NCBI RefSeq assembly: GCF_963169125.1
Contig: NC_084797.1
Coordinates: forward strand, 86,831,868-86,895,867
Source of the DNA: Humulus lupulus
Lineage: Eukaryota; Streptophyta; Magnoliopsida; Rosales; Cannabaceae
Reading direction: 5' to 3'
Length of the DNA: 64,000 bases
The notes under the pieces were generated by a model. The model made no database searches, was not told the origin of the DNA, and saw only the letters and a program-made list of their open reading frames with translations. The first letter of the stretch is position 1, and every line of letters begins with the position of its first letter. The position numbers and the translations under genes were made by a program. Below, in pieces: positions 10,452-21,673 of the stretch.

Positions 10452-11034
10452 TGGAGATATATTTGACATGGGTGATCTGAGGCGGTCCTAGGGAGTGGAT
10501 TTGCGTAGTAGTCACAACGGGGTCAAATACCCGGGTCGGGGTGAGAGATTAGGGGTATTTTGGAGAGTTAGCACGCGTTCGGGATTTACCGGATAACAGG
10601 TAGTTGTTTAGCGGTTATTTGGGTATGTCGGGATTAATTGGGGATTTATATGAATACTCTAGGAATTAGCAAGAATGTGGCAAATGACGAATTTGCCCTT
10701 GGTTGCATTAAAGGGGTAAAATTAATCTAAAGGGCGTTTTGGTCATTTGGATTCCAAGGGATAGACTTGGAGAATCTTTTAGGTGTAGTCAGACACACTT
10801 AGCCTCTCAGCCCTTCACTCTCTTTCTCTCTCTCTCATTTTTCTCCCTCTCACTTCCTTGGGCATGGTTGATCATCCTTCTTTAGGAATTTCTGGTGGAA
10901 AAAGGCTTGGGAATTGAAGGAAATTGAAGTATGGAAGTGGTCAGCAGCAGCTGAGGGTCAAAATCATCACTAAGGTAAGGTTTAGAACATGCTTTTGCGA
11001 TGAATTTCCCTGATTAAGTATGAGGATTAGATGA
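10452..11034 (+). repeat. Tk-1 5' LTR, piece 1
   Basis: Aligns with 40790-41390 of the 3' LTR (gagatatatttga, gatctgaggcgg, cttggttgatcatccttctt). It is cut on the left by Tat-1 and on the right by Tat-2, whose target duplication is gatga at 11030-11034 against gctga at 20209-20213. Confidence 0.85.
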
Positions 11035-12587
11035 TGTTGACGGTGAGAACTCGTCAACTATGTTTGATTAGGAAACTAAAAGTTTAGTAAGAGAATAACT
11101 TAGTAAGAACTTACAATAGACTTGAGGAAAGATAACTGTAGATCAACAATGGAGTAAAAACTAGTACATTTCTTAATAGCCCGAGTATACAATGAATTTT
11201 CCAACACCTTATTCTGAGGGGTGAAGGTCTATTTATACCTGGGCTCTAATGGCCCCTTATACATGGTGGTCCCCGGGACAAAATAGTACACAGGTACACT
11301 GTTAGAGTAGTAGCAAAAGTGATATTGGTGTTGGAGGAGGGTGTTCGGCTTTAGTACATGTCAGGGGTCTGCAAAAGTACTTCTTCCTTGGTGCCATATT
11401 ATACCTCCACTACTTGTCGGGTACAGACTTCATAAGCATGCTGACTGAGGGAGTCATTACCATCTACTATTCTTGTACTCCCATTACTTGTCGAGCATGG
11501 ACGTCATGTTCGTACTCTAACTCCTCTTGCTTGGTAGGTTCATTTCGTATTTGTACAAGCTCTTCGAGTCTTACATAAGTACTTACCCTCACAAGGTACA
11601 TTATTCCTACAAGCCTCAAGTATTGAAACCCTTACATGTTATCGTGGATGATACAGTTCCAAGATGCTTGTGGGGGAAGGACCTCACGAGATGGCCCAAT
11701 GAAAATGAGATGTGAAGGGGCCTCTCGGACCTTTGGCTTGATATTTTCAAAGCAAGGTACAACATCATAGGCGAGGCATGTGCCTCGCAATATCATCGGC
11801 ACGAGATGTGCACCAGGTACGAAGGATGACCTGGCGAGACTCTTGGTGAAAAATGAGGCTTCGTAGGTGTGGTTGTGCCTTCCGAGACCTTTGACACAAG
11901 GTGTAACATTATGTAAGCGCTTGCTGGGCATGAGGCCCCTCAGCCGGACACAAGCCCCTGATGGGCGAGAGACCCCTGCTGGGGGCGGGGCCCTTTGGTT
12001 GGCCGCGAGGCCCTGATGGGCGTGAAACCCCTGTTGGGTGTGAGGCCCTTCTACTTTGCATGAGGCGCCTGATGGGCGCGAGACCATTGTTAGGCACAAG
12101 GCCCTTGTGCTTGACTCAATGCGCTTGATGGGCGTGAGGACCTGATGGGTGCGAGACCCTTCTAGTTGGCGTGAGGTGAATACTGGGCGCGTGGCATGAG
12201 ACGGCTGCTGGGCACGAGGTGCATGCTGGGTGTGAGGCACCTGCTGGACGCGAGGCGCTTGATAAGCACAAGGCCCTTTGGCTAGATGTGAGGCACCACC
12301 GAGACTCAAGGTGCAACCCAAGGAATGAGATGAGAGTCTCACTAGGTGTGAGACACAGGCAAGTTTTGAACCACCTTTAGAGTGTGTCTCCTTGGGACTA
12401 TAGGCTATGCGCTTTTGGCAATTTTCCTATATTCATACTTGGTGTGGAACTCTTGCATCAACAGCCTCTAGGTAGCACATAGTAGCCTTTTGCCTCCAAC
12501 ATGAACTTGATGCCTTCAGTGACCCTTAGCCATTTATTTCAATAAGGGACCGGACCTTTTTTCCTTGGCGTATTTTTTGCATCCACA
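11035..12587 (-). repeat. Tat-2 3' LTR (left)
   Basis: It starts tgttgacggtgagaac and ends gcatccaca. It is about 1553 bp. It keeps a segment of roughly 690 bases (about 11238-11925) that the right LTR lacks, and this segment resembles the Tat-1 LTR around 9123-9370. It contains a degenerate repeat array at 11925-12290. Confidence 0.85.
11925..12290. repeat. Degenerate GC-rich repeat array in the Tat-2 left LTR
   Basis: Irregular units of about 24 bases built around gatgggcgcgag, ctgctgggc and gaggccctt. A related array is at 19545-19920 in the right LTR. The open frames across it (for example 11632-12342 minus) are repetitive and not supported as genes. Confidence 0.75.
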
Positions 12588-13346
12588 CTTGCCCTTAGTC
12601 TATTATGAGGTCTTTAGGCATCCTTGTAGACTTATTATTATGCTACACTTACTATGCTTCGGTGGCAGTGTTGTGTGCCTTCTTCTAAAGTTGTTGACGG
12701 TGAGAACTCGTCAACAAATTTTGCGATGCTAGTGACAATGGTAGCATACTCCGAGCTGTCATGGTCTCGTGAGTGGAAAAACAACAAATCGATATTCATG
12801 TGTGCATTACCTCCATAGGGGAGTTGTCGAGCATCATAGCATGGTGTTATTGTTTCTTGAGACCTCATAGACTAACTAGGCATAGGTGAAGCGTATGCCA
12901 CATGAGAACACGTTTTGGAGGGTATGATCAAGTGCTGGGTGAAAAGAAGTAAGCATGGACATGAGAGACCACAAATAAAGTCATTCGGGAGCATCGAGCC
13001 GTGGGTGACCTTCCTTCATGCCTTCAAGTCTTCAACCTTCATCCGTCAACATGTGAAGGCCTTTGCTTGTCATCTTTTTCATGAAGCGATACTTGCATTA
13101 TGCTTGGAGTCATATAAGCCAGCAAAGGATGTCATACAATACTATTGGGTGATGAAAACCTTGCTATGCCAGATGGTCTAGCACAACGAGACCTTCTTAA
13201 ATGGTGAGGCTTGCCTCCTTTTCTTCATGCTTCATCTGTTGACATCCCAGGAGCTTGATCGACCTTCTTTTCTAGGATAAGGCTTATATAAAGCTTAGGG
13301 GCACGTTAAACACTTAGACAAGAATGTGTGGAATCACTAGGCTATA
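12588..13346. other. Tat-2 interior, left part
   Basis: No recognisable domain. Bases just after the LTR (cttgccctta, minus-strand AAGGGCAAG) could be the polypurine tract. A copy of the Tat LTR terminus (tgttgacggtgagaactcgt) occurs at 12692, about 105 bases inside, without a primer site beside it. Confidence 0.5.
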
Positions 13347-13351
13347 GTTGT

Positions 13352-15505
13352 TGTAACACCCCAAGTTGCTAATAAGGTTTAAGACCTTGTGTAAGCATGC
13401 CTGGAGGGCAATAAGTGAATTAACATGTTATTACATGAATTTGATTGAATATGTGATTAGAATGCACGATTAGGTTGTATATTTATGCTTGTGGGCCCCG
13501 TTTGTATGTTAGGGGTAAACTAGTAATTTTAGCCCATTGAGGGCATAAATGTGATAATTGTATTAGGTGATTTGTACCACATGAGTGTGGTGTTTTTATT
13601 GTGATGCACGCGTCGAGACGATCCTAGTGAGCTAATTAGTCTAAAAGTCACAACGGGATTTTGTACCCGGCTTGGGAGGAGCCTAGGGGTACTTTGGGAA
13701 TCTTATTAGTTGAGTTGAGAATGAGTGGTTTTGGTTATTGGTGTTTGAGTAACCTGAGTAACCATTAGTTACTGCTGAGGGTAACAAGTTTAGATGGAAA
13801 TTGGTAGAATTGAAATAGAAGTGAAAGGACTAGAGTACCCTTGAAGGTTTAGTTAAGAAAGGATTATTAGAAGGGGTAAAATGGTCATTTGGCAGGGGGT
13901 TTAGAAAAATTTCAGCTGGGATATTGGGGTACACGGTTTAGGCTTAGTCATATTATGGTTTTGATAAAATTTGAAGAGAAGAAAAAAAAAAACTAGAAGA
14001 AGAAAAGCTAGGGCAAGAAGAAGAAGAAGAGTAGAAGGGGCTGAAGTGGGAGTTTAGGGGGAGAATCAAGGGAGCTTAGGGGTGAATTCTCCACTTGAGG
14101 TAAGAATTTTTATGCAAATTTAGGGCTTGTTTCTGTTTTGATTTGAGAAATTTAAAGCATGAGTTAAGCTTTTAAGTTTTGGTTTGAGTTTGCTGAAATT
14201 AGAAATCAAAGGGTGGATTTTTGGGTGTGATTGTGTTTTGATCTTGATACTAGTGTTTATGGGTTGTTAGATGGTTCATTTGAAGTTTTAAATTGATCTT
14301 GGGGTTTAGGTATTTGTTTGGGATGATTTGGAGAGGTTGTAGCTCGGGAAAAACGCAAGAGAAAACCCAGAAATCTGGGTTCGCGAAGGAGCGCCGTGGC
14401 CCTGTTCTTGGGCGCCGCGGCGTGAGGTTGCTTCAGGAAATGGCCTAGCCGCTGGCAGCCAAAAATTTTGGTTTTTAGGGCTTTTGCCCGGGGACACGGG
14501 GGATGGTTCCAATGTATTGTTTTAAGGAATTAGAGGTCTCGAGAGTACGGGATTGGTCCCAGGAAGTGGTTTTGTGTTTGGTTAGTATTAAAAGTGTTTT
14601 ATGTGTGTTGTGACTAGGTTTTCGGAGAGGCTCGTACTAGAGGACCATGCTTGTGACCTTGGTGCATCGGAAAGCTTGGGATACAAGTAAGAAAACTGTA
14701 GCACCCGAGAACAGGGCATGGGCCCATAGTGTTATTGCAGGGCATGGCCCTAGATTGTAATACGTGCTAATGTATAACCTTAAATGAATTATTATATGTT
14801 TGAATGATTATTTCGAGATGTACTATATGTGTGATTATAATGAAATGGACGGCTAAGGCCGAGAGCAGCGAAGGCTGAGAACGACCGTGGGGCCGGAAGT
14901 AACACTTAGCACATGGAGTGGTTATAGTCAGGGTGGGACCCAATGGATACATGAGTTATCCTTACGGTTAGGACCGAGACCCCAGGCTTTGGTAAGGCCT
15001 CTGGGGCGGCATGGCCATGTTTTTTCAGTCTGATGGTTTTCTGTTTATCAGTGGATTATATGTTAACTACATTATATGCATATGTTATTTACTGTATGAG
15101 TTTTCTTGCTGGGCTTCGGCTCACGGGTGCTCTGTGTTGCATGTAAAAGCAAAGGGTCAGTCAACCAGCCATGAGTATGGAGAGCGTGGGGGTGGCGCGT
15201 ACATGTTCGGCCTGCCCGACTGCTTTGGTTGGGGGCATTTTGAATATGGCTGTATTAACTTATTCTTTTGATAGTCAATCAAGTGTAAATTTATTTTTGA
15301 GTTGTAAATATTTTGTAAACCTTATTTTTGGGATCCCAGATGTTGATACTTAAAGTTTTCAATGAAACTAAGTATTTTCAAAGATTACAGCCTTATCTTC
15401 CGGTTAGTCACACTTTTGGTCTTTGAAAACCTCGTAGAGTCAGTTAGTTGCACAGTTGTGTTTTAAACTCACTTAGTAACGGCTCTAAGGTAGTAGGCCA
15501 TTACA
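13352..15505 (+). repeat. Solo LTR S1, Tekay type
   Basis: It begins tgtaacaccccaag, ends ggccattaca, and is flanked by perfect 5-base duplications gttgt (13347-13351 and 15506-15510). No interior sequence remains, so it is the product of LTR-LTR recombination. It carries a GC-rich inverted-repeat module near 14385-14450 and a 31 bp end palindrome at 15475-15505. Confidence 0.9.
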
Positions 15506-16639
15506 GTTGTTCTAGCCATGCGAGGGCCCTCTCGTTGTGCGAGGCCTTTTAGCCTCGTTTTTTACTTATGTCTCCAAGGTGGCATTTATATAGATGTCCA
15601 ATGAAGGAGTGAGCCTGATTGAGTTAAAACATCGAGAGAAACCTTGCGGAGGGAGGGTGCCCTTGCTATGCGAGACCCTCTTGCAAGGTATGAGGTGTTT
15701 TGTCTCTTTGTTGACTTCAGCTATTCATTTTAAATATATTTACTTGGTGATGCTATAAGGAATGTCTAAGGTAGGAAGAGAACTCAATTGGGAGCCAAGG
15801 TCGAGGGAGGATTTCCATTGTTCTCACTTGGTAAAGTATGAGTTGAGATGCCTCTCATTTTGTGAGATGGATATTACTAAAGAGATGTCCATAAGTTGAC
15901 TTTCATTGCGACTTGGCGATGCGGGCACATCGAGATATCCATAAGTAGACTTGCATTGTGTCCTCGTGATGCAGGTACAGCTTAGCTAGAGGTGAATACA
16001 TAAGGGCATTGCATTGCATCCTCGTATTGCAAGAGCATCTCACATAGCGAGTTCATCTTGCATAGCGAGGGTATCTCGCATTGCGGGTGCATTACATTTG
16101 AAGGCTACTAAATTGCGGCCTCGCATTGCGGGTGCATTCCATTTGAAGGCTATTGAATTGTGGCCTCACATTGCAAGCGCATTTTTCCAACAGCCTACGA
16201 CACAAGGACCTCTTATCTCGCAACTCTTTCAGATGTACCAATTCAAAAGATAGTTTTACATGCTCACATAAGTATAAGGGGAGTGTAAATCCCATTCTCT
16301 TCCTCTCATTGTTGTGCGACTTTGAGAAGCCCACTTTTTTCTTCAGTATGGGACTCTAAGGAGCCTTGTTTTCCTTGGTCTGGGACTCTAAGAAGCCTTA
16401 TGCTTTCCTTATTGTGAGGAACTTCTGTAATTCCTCATGGTCATAGTGCCAATAGATTTATTTTGAAAGGGTTCCCTTTGGGACCTCTTTACTGCGTGTG
16501 ATTCATGTCTGTTGGTGCTCCTTGATTACTTGTACGGGTATGTTACCGCTTTAGGTTCTCACTATCCTTTAATATATTTTTTCACGTACGTTTTATCTTG
16601 TGCGACAAGCGTCCTTCTCGTCATTATGCATAGTACTAT

Positions 16640-16775
16640 TTTTGCAAGCGTCTTCTTCAAAACCCTTTTTGCAAGCGTCTTCTTTGAGACCCTTTTCACA
16701 AGCCCCTTATTTAAGACCCTTTTCACAAGCGTCTTCTTTGAGACCCTTTTCAAAAGCGTCTTCTTTGAGACCCAT
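16640..16775. repeat. 30 bp tandem repeat in Tat-2
   Basis: About four to five units of the form gcgtcttctttgagaccctt plus ttcaca, lying in the spacer between the remnants of antisense ORF and pol. Confidence 0.8.
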
Positions 16776-17109
16776 TTTGGGCTAGGTGACCTTGGCCGAC
16801 CTAGGAATTGATATGAGGACCCTTTTTGCTCTTTGAGGTGATGTCCCCTTGGGTTGGGACCCTTATAGGGAGATGGTATTTGTGAAACCTCGCAAGCGCC
16901 TATTTTGAAGGCCATTTTTTACTTGCTAAGACAAACCGGTCGATATAGACTTAGGGATCTCTTTGGGCTCCCCTTTTGTTTATGAATATGTCACTTTTGA
17001 GGGACCTTTTGACTTCCTTAGATTCTATAAGGGTAGCTAGTATTTATAGATTCAAATGTTGTCTTATAAGGTTCACTGCTCACACATATATACATTATAA
17101 GTACTTTTA

Positions 17110-17390
17110 TATATATTTCACAAGGCCAGAAACCTATTTTGCACTTGTCCAAACACCTATTGAGGCTCGCAAGGCTACACGCCTATTTTGCACATGGCTA
17201 GGTACTTGTTGAGGCTCGCGAGATTGGACGCATATTTTGCACAAGGCTGGGTGCCTGTAGAGGCTCGCGAGGGTAGGCACCTATTTTGCACATGGCTAGG
17301 TGCCTGCTAAGGCTTGCGAGGCTAGGCACGAATTATGGATATGGCTAGGTCCTATTGAGACTCACGAGGTTGGGCACCTCCTAAGTGGTT
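17110..17390. repeat. 49 bp tandem repeat in Tat-2
   Basis: About five diverged units with the landmark gaggctcgcgag recurring every 49 bases (17162, 17211, 17260 and then about 17309), each with cctattttgcacatggctagg. Confidence 0.8.
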
Positions 17391-17859
17391 GATGGGGTCT
17401 ATCTTCTCTTCGATATGCTTAGAAAATTTTAGCAAACAATGGTAATATTTGTGTCGTATAAGTGTCCTTGAAATGAGAGATATAATATATAAGATAGGTT
17501 CTTGACATTAGTAATAGTAGACAATGTGTAAGGGTAGCATAATATCATTGTCCTATTATATCACTGGAGTCAGCTTGGCGACCTTTTTTAATCTTTTTGG
17601 GGGCCACTTATGCTAACTTCTTTGGTTTGTAAGCAACTCGGATAAAGGGAGTCTTATCGGAGGTTATCTTTGATGAATCCCACTAGCTTCTTCCTTAAAG
17701 CCTTCTTGTAGACTCTTCTAGTCTTCAACTTGATCAGTGATTCCTCTATCACAATGATCTATTGTATGTGGAATCTTTAGAAGTATTGGTAGAAGGGTGA
17801 TTGGAGAAGTTTTTCTTTCCTCAACATGCAAGTTCGTAATCTCCACACTTATATACTTT

Positions 17860-19290
17860 TGGGCTCATTCGAAGAAGTCGTATATACTTTTGGGCTCATT
17901 TGAAGAAGTCGTCTAAGTTCGTAATCTCCCTTATGGGCATGTTATCCCATTACTTGCTTCCAAGATGGACCGCGTCTATGACTGCCATCTTGAGCTCTAC
18001 TTTAGTCGCACTTCCCCTCTTAGTTGCTTCCATAATTAATATGTGGATATAGCTCTTCTGGCTTTCACTCTTGCCTTGTTTTATGTTAGTGAGACTGGTA
18101 CTCGGCATAACATAGTCACGGATCGTATGGTGTTGCTGAAGAAATTCACTAGAGAACTGCTGCCTAGACCTGATTGTTCTTGGCCTTAACCTCTTGAACA
18201 ACTTATACGCCGCCCCTTTTAGTGTAACGATGAAACAATGGCACTTTGCTTTGCTGTTGACCACCCTTAACTTCATCAGATTATGGAAGGTGTCTAAGTG
18301 ATATTTTGGGTCTGTAGTGCCCTTGTACGGAGTCATGTGAGGCTCTTAGTGGCTGGTGGGGAGTTGCTCAACCTGGATCTCCCTTGTGAAGGGAGACTCA
18401 CGGTCAAATTCTTTGTCATCTCTGTGCCCCCTAGGTGCAGTGATAATCTTTCTTCGAGGGCTTTCATTTTAGTGTTTAATTCCTTCATCTTTCTGTTTAA
18501 GGAGTGTTGTGGGTTCTTAGGATGAATCCCTGCTTTGGTTGTGTCCATCAGGGGAGCTGCAGGGGGTATGGTTTTCACTTCGAACCATCTCTGGTTAGGT
18601 GTATCCTCAGGTCGGGTGAGGCTCTTTTGGAGGCTTTCCCGGGTCCATACCTCTTGTAGATGGGGCTCGCACCGGGGTTCTTGATTGGTGTAGAATCTTC
18701 CTTGCGTGTTAAGCTAGGGGTATGACTAATGGAGAGTTGCATTTTTCCATCATCCACGGGCATGGTGGTTTCTCCACGTACATGTTCCCTCTCTTTATTC
18801 TTAGAGAGGGGAGCATTAGTGTATTTTGTAACAGGTCATTGAGTACCTCTTGCATGTTCTCCACGAAAGCCTACAAACTTTGGTTTTTCAAGTGCATGTC
18901 ACATATTTCCTCTATTTTAGCAACGAGATCGAGAACTTGAACTCACTGAGTGTACTTGCTGGAATTTACCATGTCTTTGTTTGGAGGGACCCAGGTCCTG
19001 ATGGTTCAGACTTGGCGCCACCAGTGGCGGGGGTGAAGGGTGAGTTGTACAACCCTCGTTAGAGCGGTTGTATGTTCTATAGGATTTGGTGTAATATGAA
19101 AGAGAGGGGATGATGCTTCTTCCTCTTTGCGATTATCTCTTGGCAGATACATCGCTCCTCCATTCATCAGCGGGGGAGGATCCCTCTTGCCAGCCCTTAG
19201 CTGGGTTCCGTCTAGGTGAACATTCACTTCTTGGTGGTCTTGTAGGCGTTTTGGACAACTTGGCATGTTTTCAAACTTAAATTAATGGAC
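17860..19290 (-). pseudogene. Tat-2 gag
   Basis: The stretch at 17950-18336 reads TPYKGTTDPKYHLDTFHNL and SQKSYIHILIMEATK, clearly parallel to 7460-8000 of Tat-1. The upstream part near 19150-19266 reads VHLDGTQLRAGKRDPPP, matching the Tat-1 gag N-terminal region. Stops and frameshifts break it into at least four pieces. A 31-base direct duplication (tatatacttttgggctcatt...) sits near 17850-17911. No protease or pol follows, unlike Tat-1. Confidence 0.75.
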
Positions 19291-19334
19291 GAACTACTGT
19301 TTGTTAGTAGTTCTTCCCACAGACGGTGCCAAAC

Positions 19335-20208
19335 TATTGATGTTGAGAACTCGTCAACTATGTTAGGTCAGGAAACTCAAAGTTTGGTAAGAAAATAACT
19401 AAGTAAGAACTTAGAATAGAGTTGAGGAAAGATAAGTGCAGATCAACAATGGAGTAAAAACTCGTATATTGCTTAATAGCTTGAGTATACAATGAATTTT
19501 CCAACCCATTATTTTGAGGGGTGAAGGTCTATTTATAGCTGGGCACGAGGCCCTCATGGACGCGAGACCCCTGTGTGGGCGCGAGGCCCTTCTGCTTGGT
19601 GCGATGCGCTTGATGGGTGCGAGACCACTGCAGAGCGGAAGGCCTTTTGCTAGGCGCGAGGCGCATGCTGGGCACGAGGCGCGAGATGTCAGTTGGGAGC
19701 AAGGCCCTTCTACTTGGCGTGAGGCGCCTGATGGGCGTGAGACCTTGATGGGCGAGAGACCGCTGCTGGGCGCGATGCCCTTCTGGTTGGCCTGAGGTGA
19801 ATGCTGGGCGCAAGGCGAGAGATAGCTGCAAGGTGCGAGGCGCATGCTGGGCACAAGGCACCTGCTAGGCGCGAGGCGCTTGATAGGTGCGAGGCCCTTC
19901 TGCTGGATGTGAGGCACCACCGAGACTCAAAGTGCAACCCAAGGCGTGAGATGAAAGTCTCATTAGGTGTGAGATGCGGGCAAGTTCCGAACCACCTTTT
20001 GAGTGTGTCCCCTTGGGATTATAGGCCATGCGCTTTTGGCAATTTTCCTATATTCATACTTGGTGTGGAACTCTTGCATCAACAACCTCTTGGCAACACA
20101 TATTTGCTTTTTTCCTCCAACATATACTTGATGCCTTCGGTGACCCTTAGCCGTTTATTTAAATAAGGGACCGAACCTTTTTTCCTTGGCGGATTTTGGG
20201 CATGCACA
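19335..20208 (-). repeat. Tat-2 5' LTR (right)
   Basis: It starts tattgatgttgagaac (a decayed version of the Tat terminus) and ends catgcaca. The primer site GTTTGGCACCGTCTGTGGG reads leftward from 19334. It is 874 bp: relative to the left LTR it lacks about 690 bases, joining the TATA region (gtctatttatagctgggc) straight to the GC-rich array. Confidence 0.85.
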
Positions 20209-20499
20209 GCTGAGCTTTAGACATAGGTTCGGTGTTGATTTGAATGAGGGATTTGGATAGTTTTCTGAGGTGTTTATACTGCTTGTAATGTGCTATTTAG
20301 AGCTTTAAACTCCATTGGGCCCTTGGTGCGTGTTTAGGGTGTGAATTGGTGATTTTGGCTCCAGAAAACGTAAGGAAATTATGGGTTTTGGATCTCGAGT
20401 CGCGGCCCTGTTCTTCAGGCGCTACGGCCCGTGTGCGTGGAAGAGGCGTGGCGATTCTCTAAAATTGCCTAGGCACCCCGGCGCAGGTTCGGGGGCGTT
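20209..20499 (+). repeat. Tk-1 5' LTR, piece 2
   Basis: Matches 41390-41650 of the 3' LTR (tttagacataggttcgg, gaggtgtttatactgcttg, gattctctaaaattgcc). It continues piece 1 after Tat-2 and is cut by NC-1. Confidence 0.85.
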
Positions 20500-21673
20500 A
20501 TGTCACGGGCTGACATTTTGATAGCGGAAATGCCCGTGTGGCACCTTGACTCCTTTGAGCCAAGGTCAACCTTCCAACCATTCGAATAACAATGGGGACA
20601 TTTTTCGCGCAACCATGTGCCTTTGCACACTTTTGTCTCTCGAAAAACTCTCGCTGAGTCATGCTCTCAAGCATCTATGAGTTCCACCATGCATCAAGGC
20701 TATCTATCCAAGACACTGAAACTATCTATAGGTTCTCACTATGGCAAGGCAAATCCCAACATCGATGCTCTCCCGGACGTTTGCAAGCCAAGGTAGCATG
20801 TGTGGCCAAGAGCCAACATTAAGCTGACGTGCCAACACCTCTCATTATGCCTTATTCGATACTATCCGATTAGCTCACATTATAGACCAAGGACTTCCAT
20901 ACGTCAATGGTCTAATCCTCAAGGCACCATGCCTTCAACCTTGTTGGCAGGCCCTCGAGACTAGCTGCCAGACTAGTAGCACACGCTGGACCACTGTCCT
21001 ACTCAATCATAGTGCACCCTCAAATGCCTGCATGCTAACAAGTCCAATGATTGACTTCCCGTGCCATCTCGTATCGAGACTTGTGGCCATGGCGCACCAA
21101 AGTGTCTCTCAAAGGTTTGGGCCACGTTTCATGTAAGTGGCATCCCAGCAAGCCAAGGGAACCGTACCCCTAAACCTCTAGCAACACACTTCGACGCACT
21201 ATTGGGGCAGCCCGGTAATGTCCATGAGTACTCCTATTCATGGAGACATATGAGTTCCCTCGTGGTCCTCATATGCCCGCCCTACTAGTCCTCCCAACTA
21301 GTAGTAGCTCAGTTGACGCACCTGCGCCAGGGGGTAGTGGAGAGCTGAAACCAGGTGCTCCCCCTACAAAGAGCCTTCTGAGCTTTTAGCCTCTACCAGG
21401 AACTTATATGATTTTTTCTTGGGAGACATATTTGGCTCTCAGCTCACAAATTCTCTGAATATCCCAAATCTGATTGTACCATTGCATTCATTGACTCTTC
21501 AATATGAAACCTACCAAGTCCCATCCATTTCCAGGAAATATTGAAGATACTTACGAAAATGCCACTGTCGTATAAACTAGGCATCAACATGCTCACCAGC
21601 CTACATCCTCGCGTGCGCATCTGACTGAGCACCATCCTAACTTGTAACATGCCCTCAAGGCCAGCATGTTACA
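20500..21673 (-). repeat. NC-1 left LTR
   Basis: It starts tgtcacgggctgacatttt and ends in a perfect 10-base inverted repeat, tgtaacatgc (21643-21652) and gcatgttaca (21664-21673). It contains an open frame of 75 codons at 21061-21288 that is also open in the right LTR. Confidence 0.75.

Larger units (their letters stand above)
15511..17850. other. Tat-2 interior, repeat-rich spacer
   Basis: No supported gene. It contains a 45 bp pair near 16080-16180, a 30 bp array at 16640-16775 and a 49 bp array at 17110-17390. The segment near 16600-16680 is related to 2275-2350 of Tat-1. Confidence 0.6.
11035..20208 (-). mobile_element. Tat-2: gag-only derivative of a Tat element
   Basis: LTRs at 11035-12587 and 19335-20208 flank an interior with a Tat-type primer site and a decayed gag next to the right LTR. 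The interior also has a repeat-rich spacer related to that of Tat-1 but no protease, RT, RNase H or integrase. The interior also holds solo LTR S1. The flanking 5-mers gatga and gctga differ by one base, consistent with an old target duplication. It is a non-autonomous copy that lost pol by deletion between about 17400 and 17850, or descends from such a copy. Confidence 0.8.

Noticed and set aside
11632..12342. 236-codon minus-strand frame
   Set aside because: It crosses the Tat-2 LTR and its degenerate array; repetitive, without a domain, and not open in the other LTR.
15011..15271. 86-codon plus-strand frame with a hydrophobic start
   Set aside because: It lies in solo LTR S1, has no domain, and is not kept in related LTRs.
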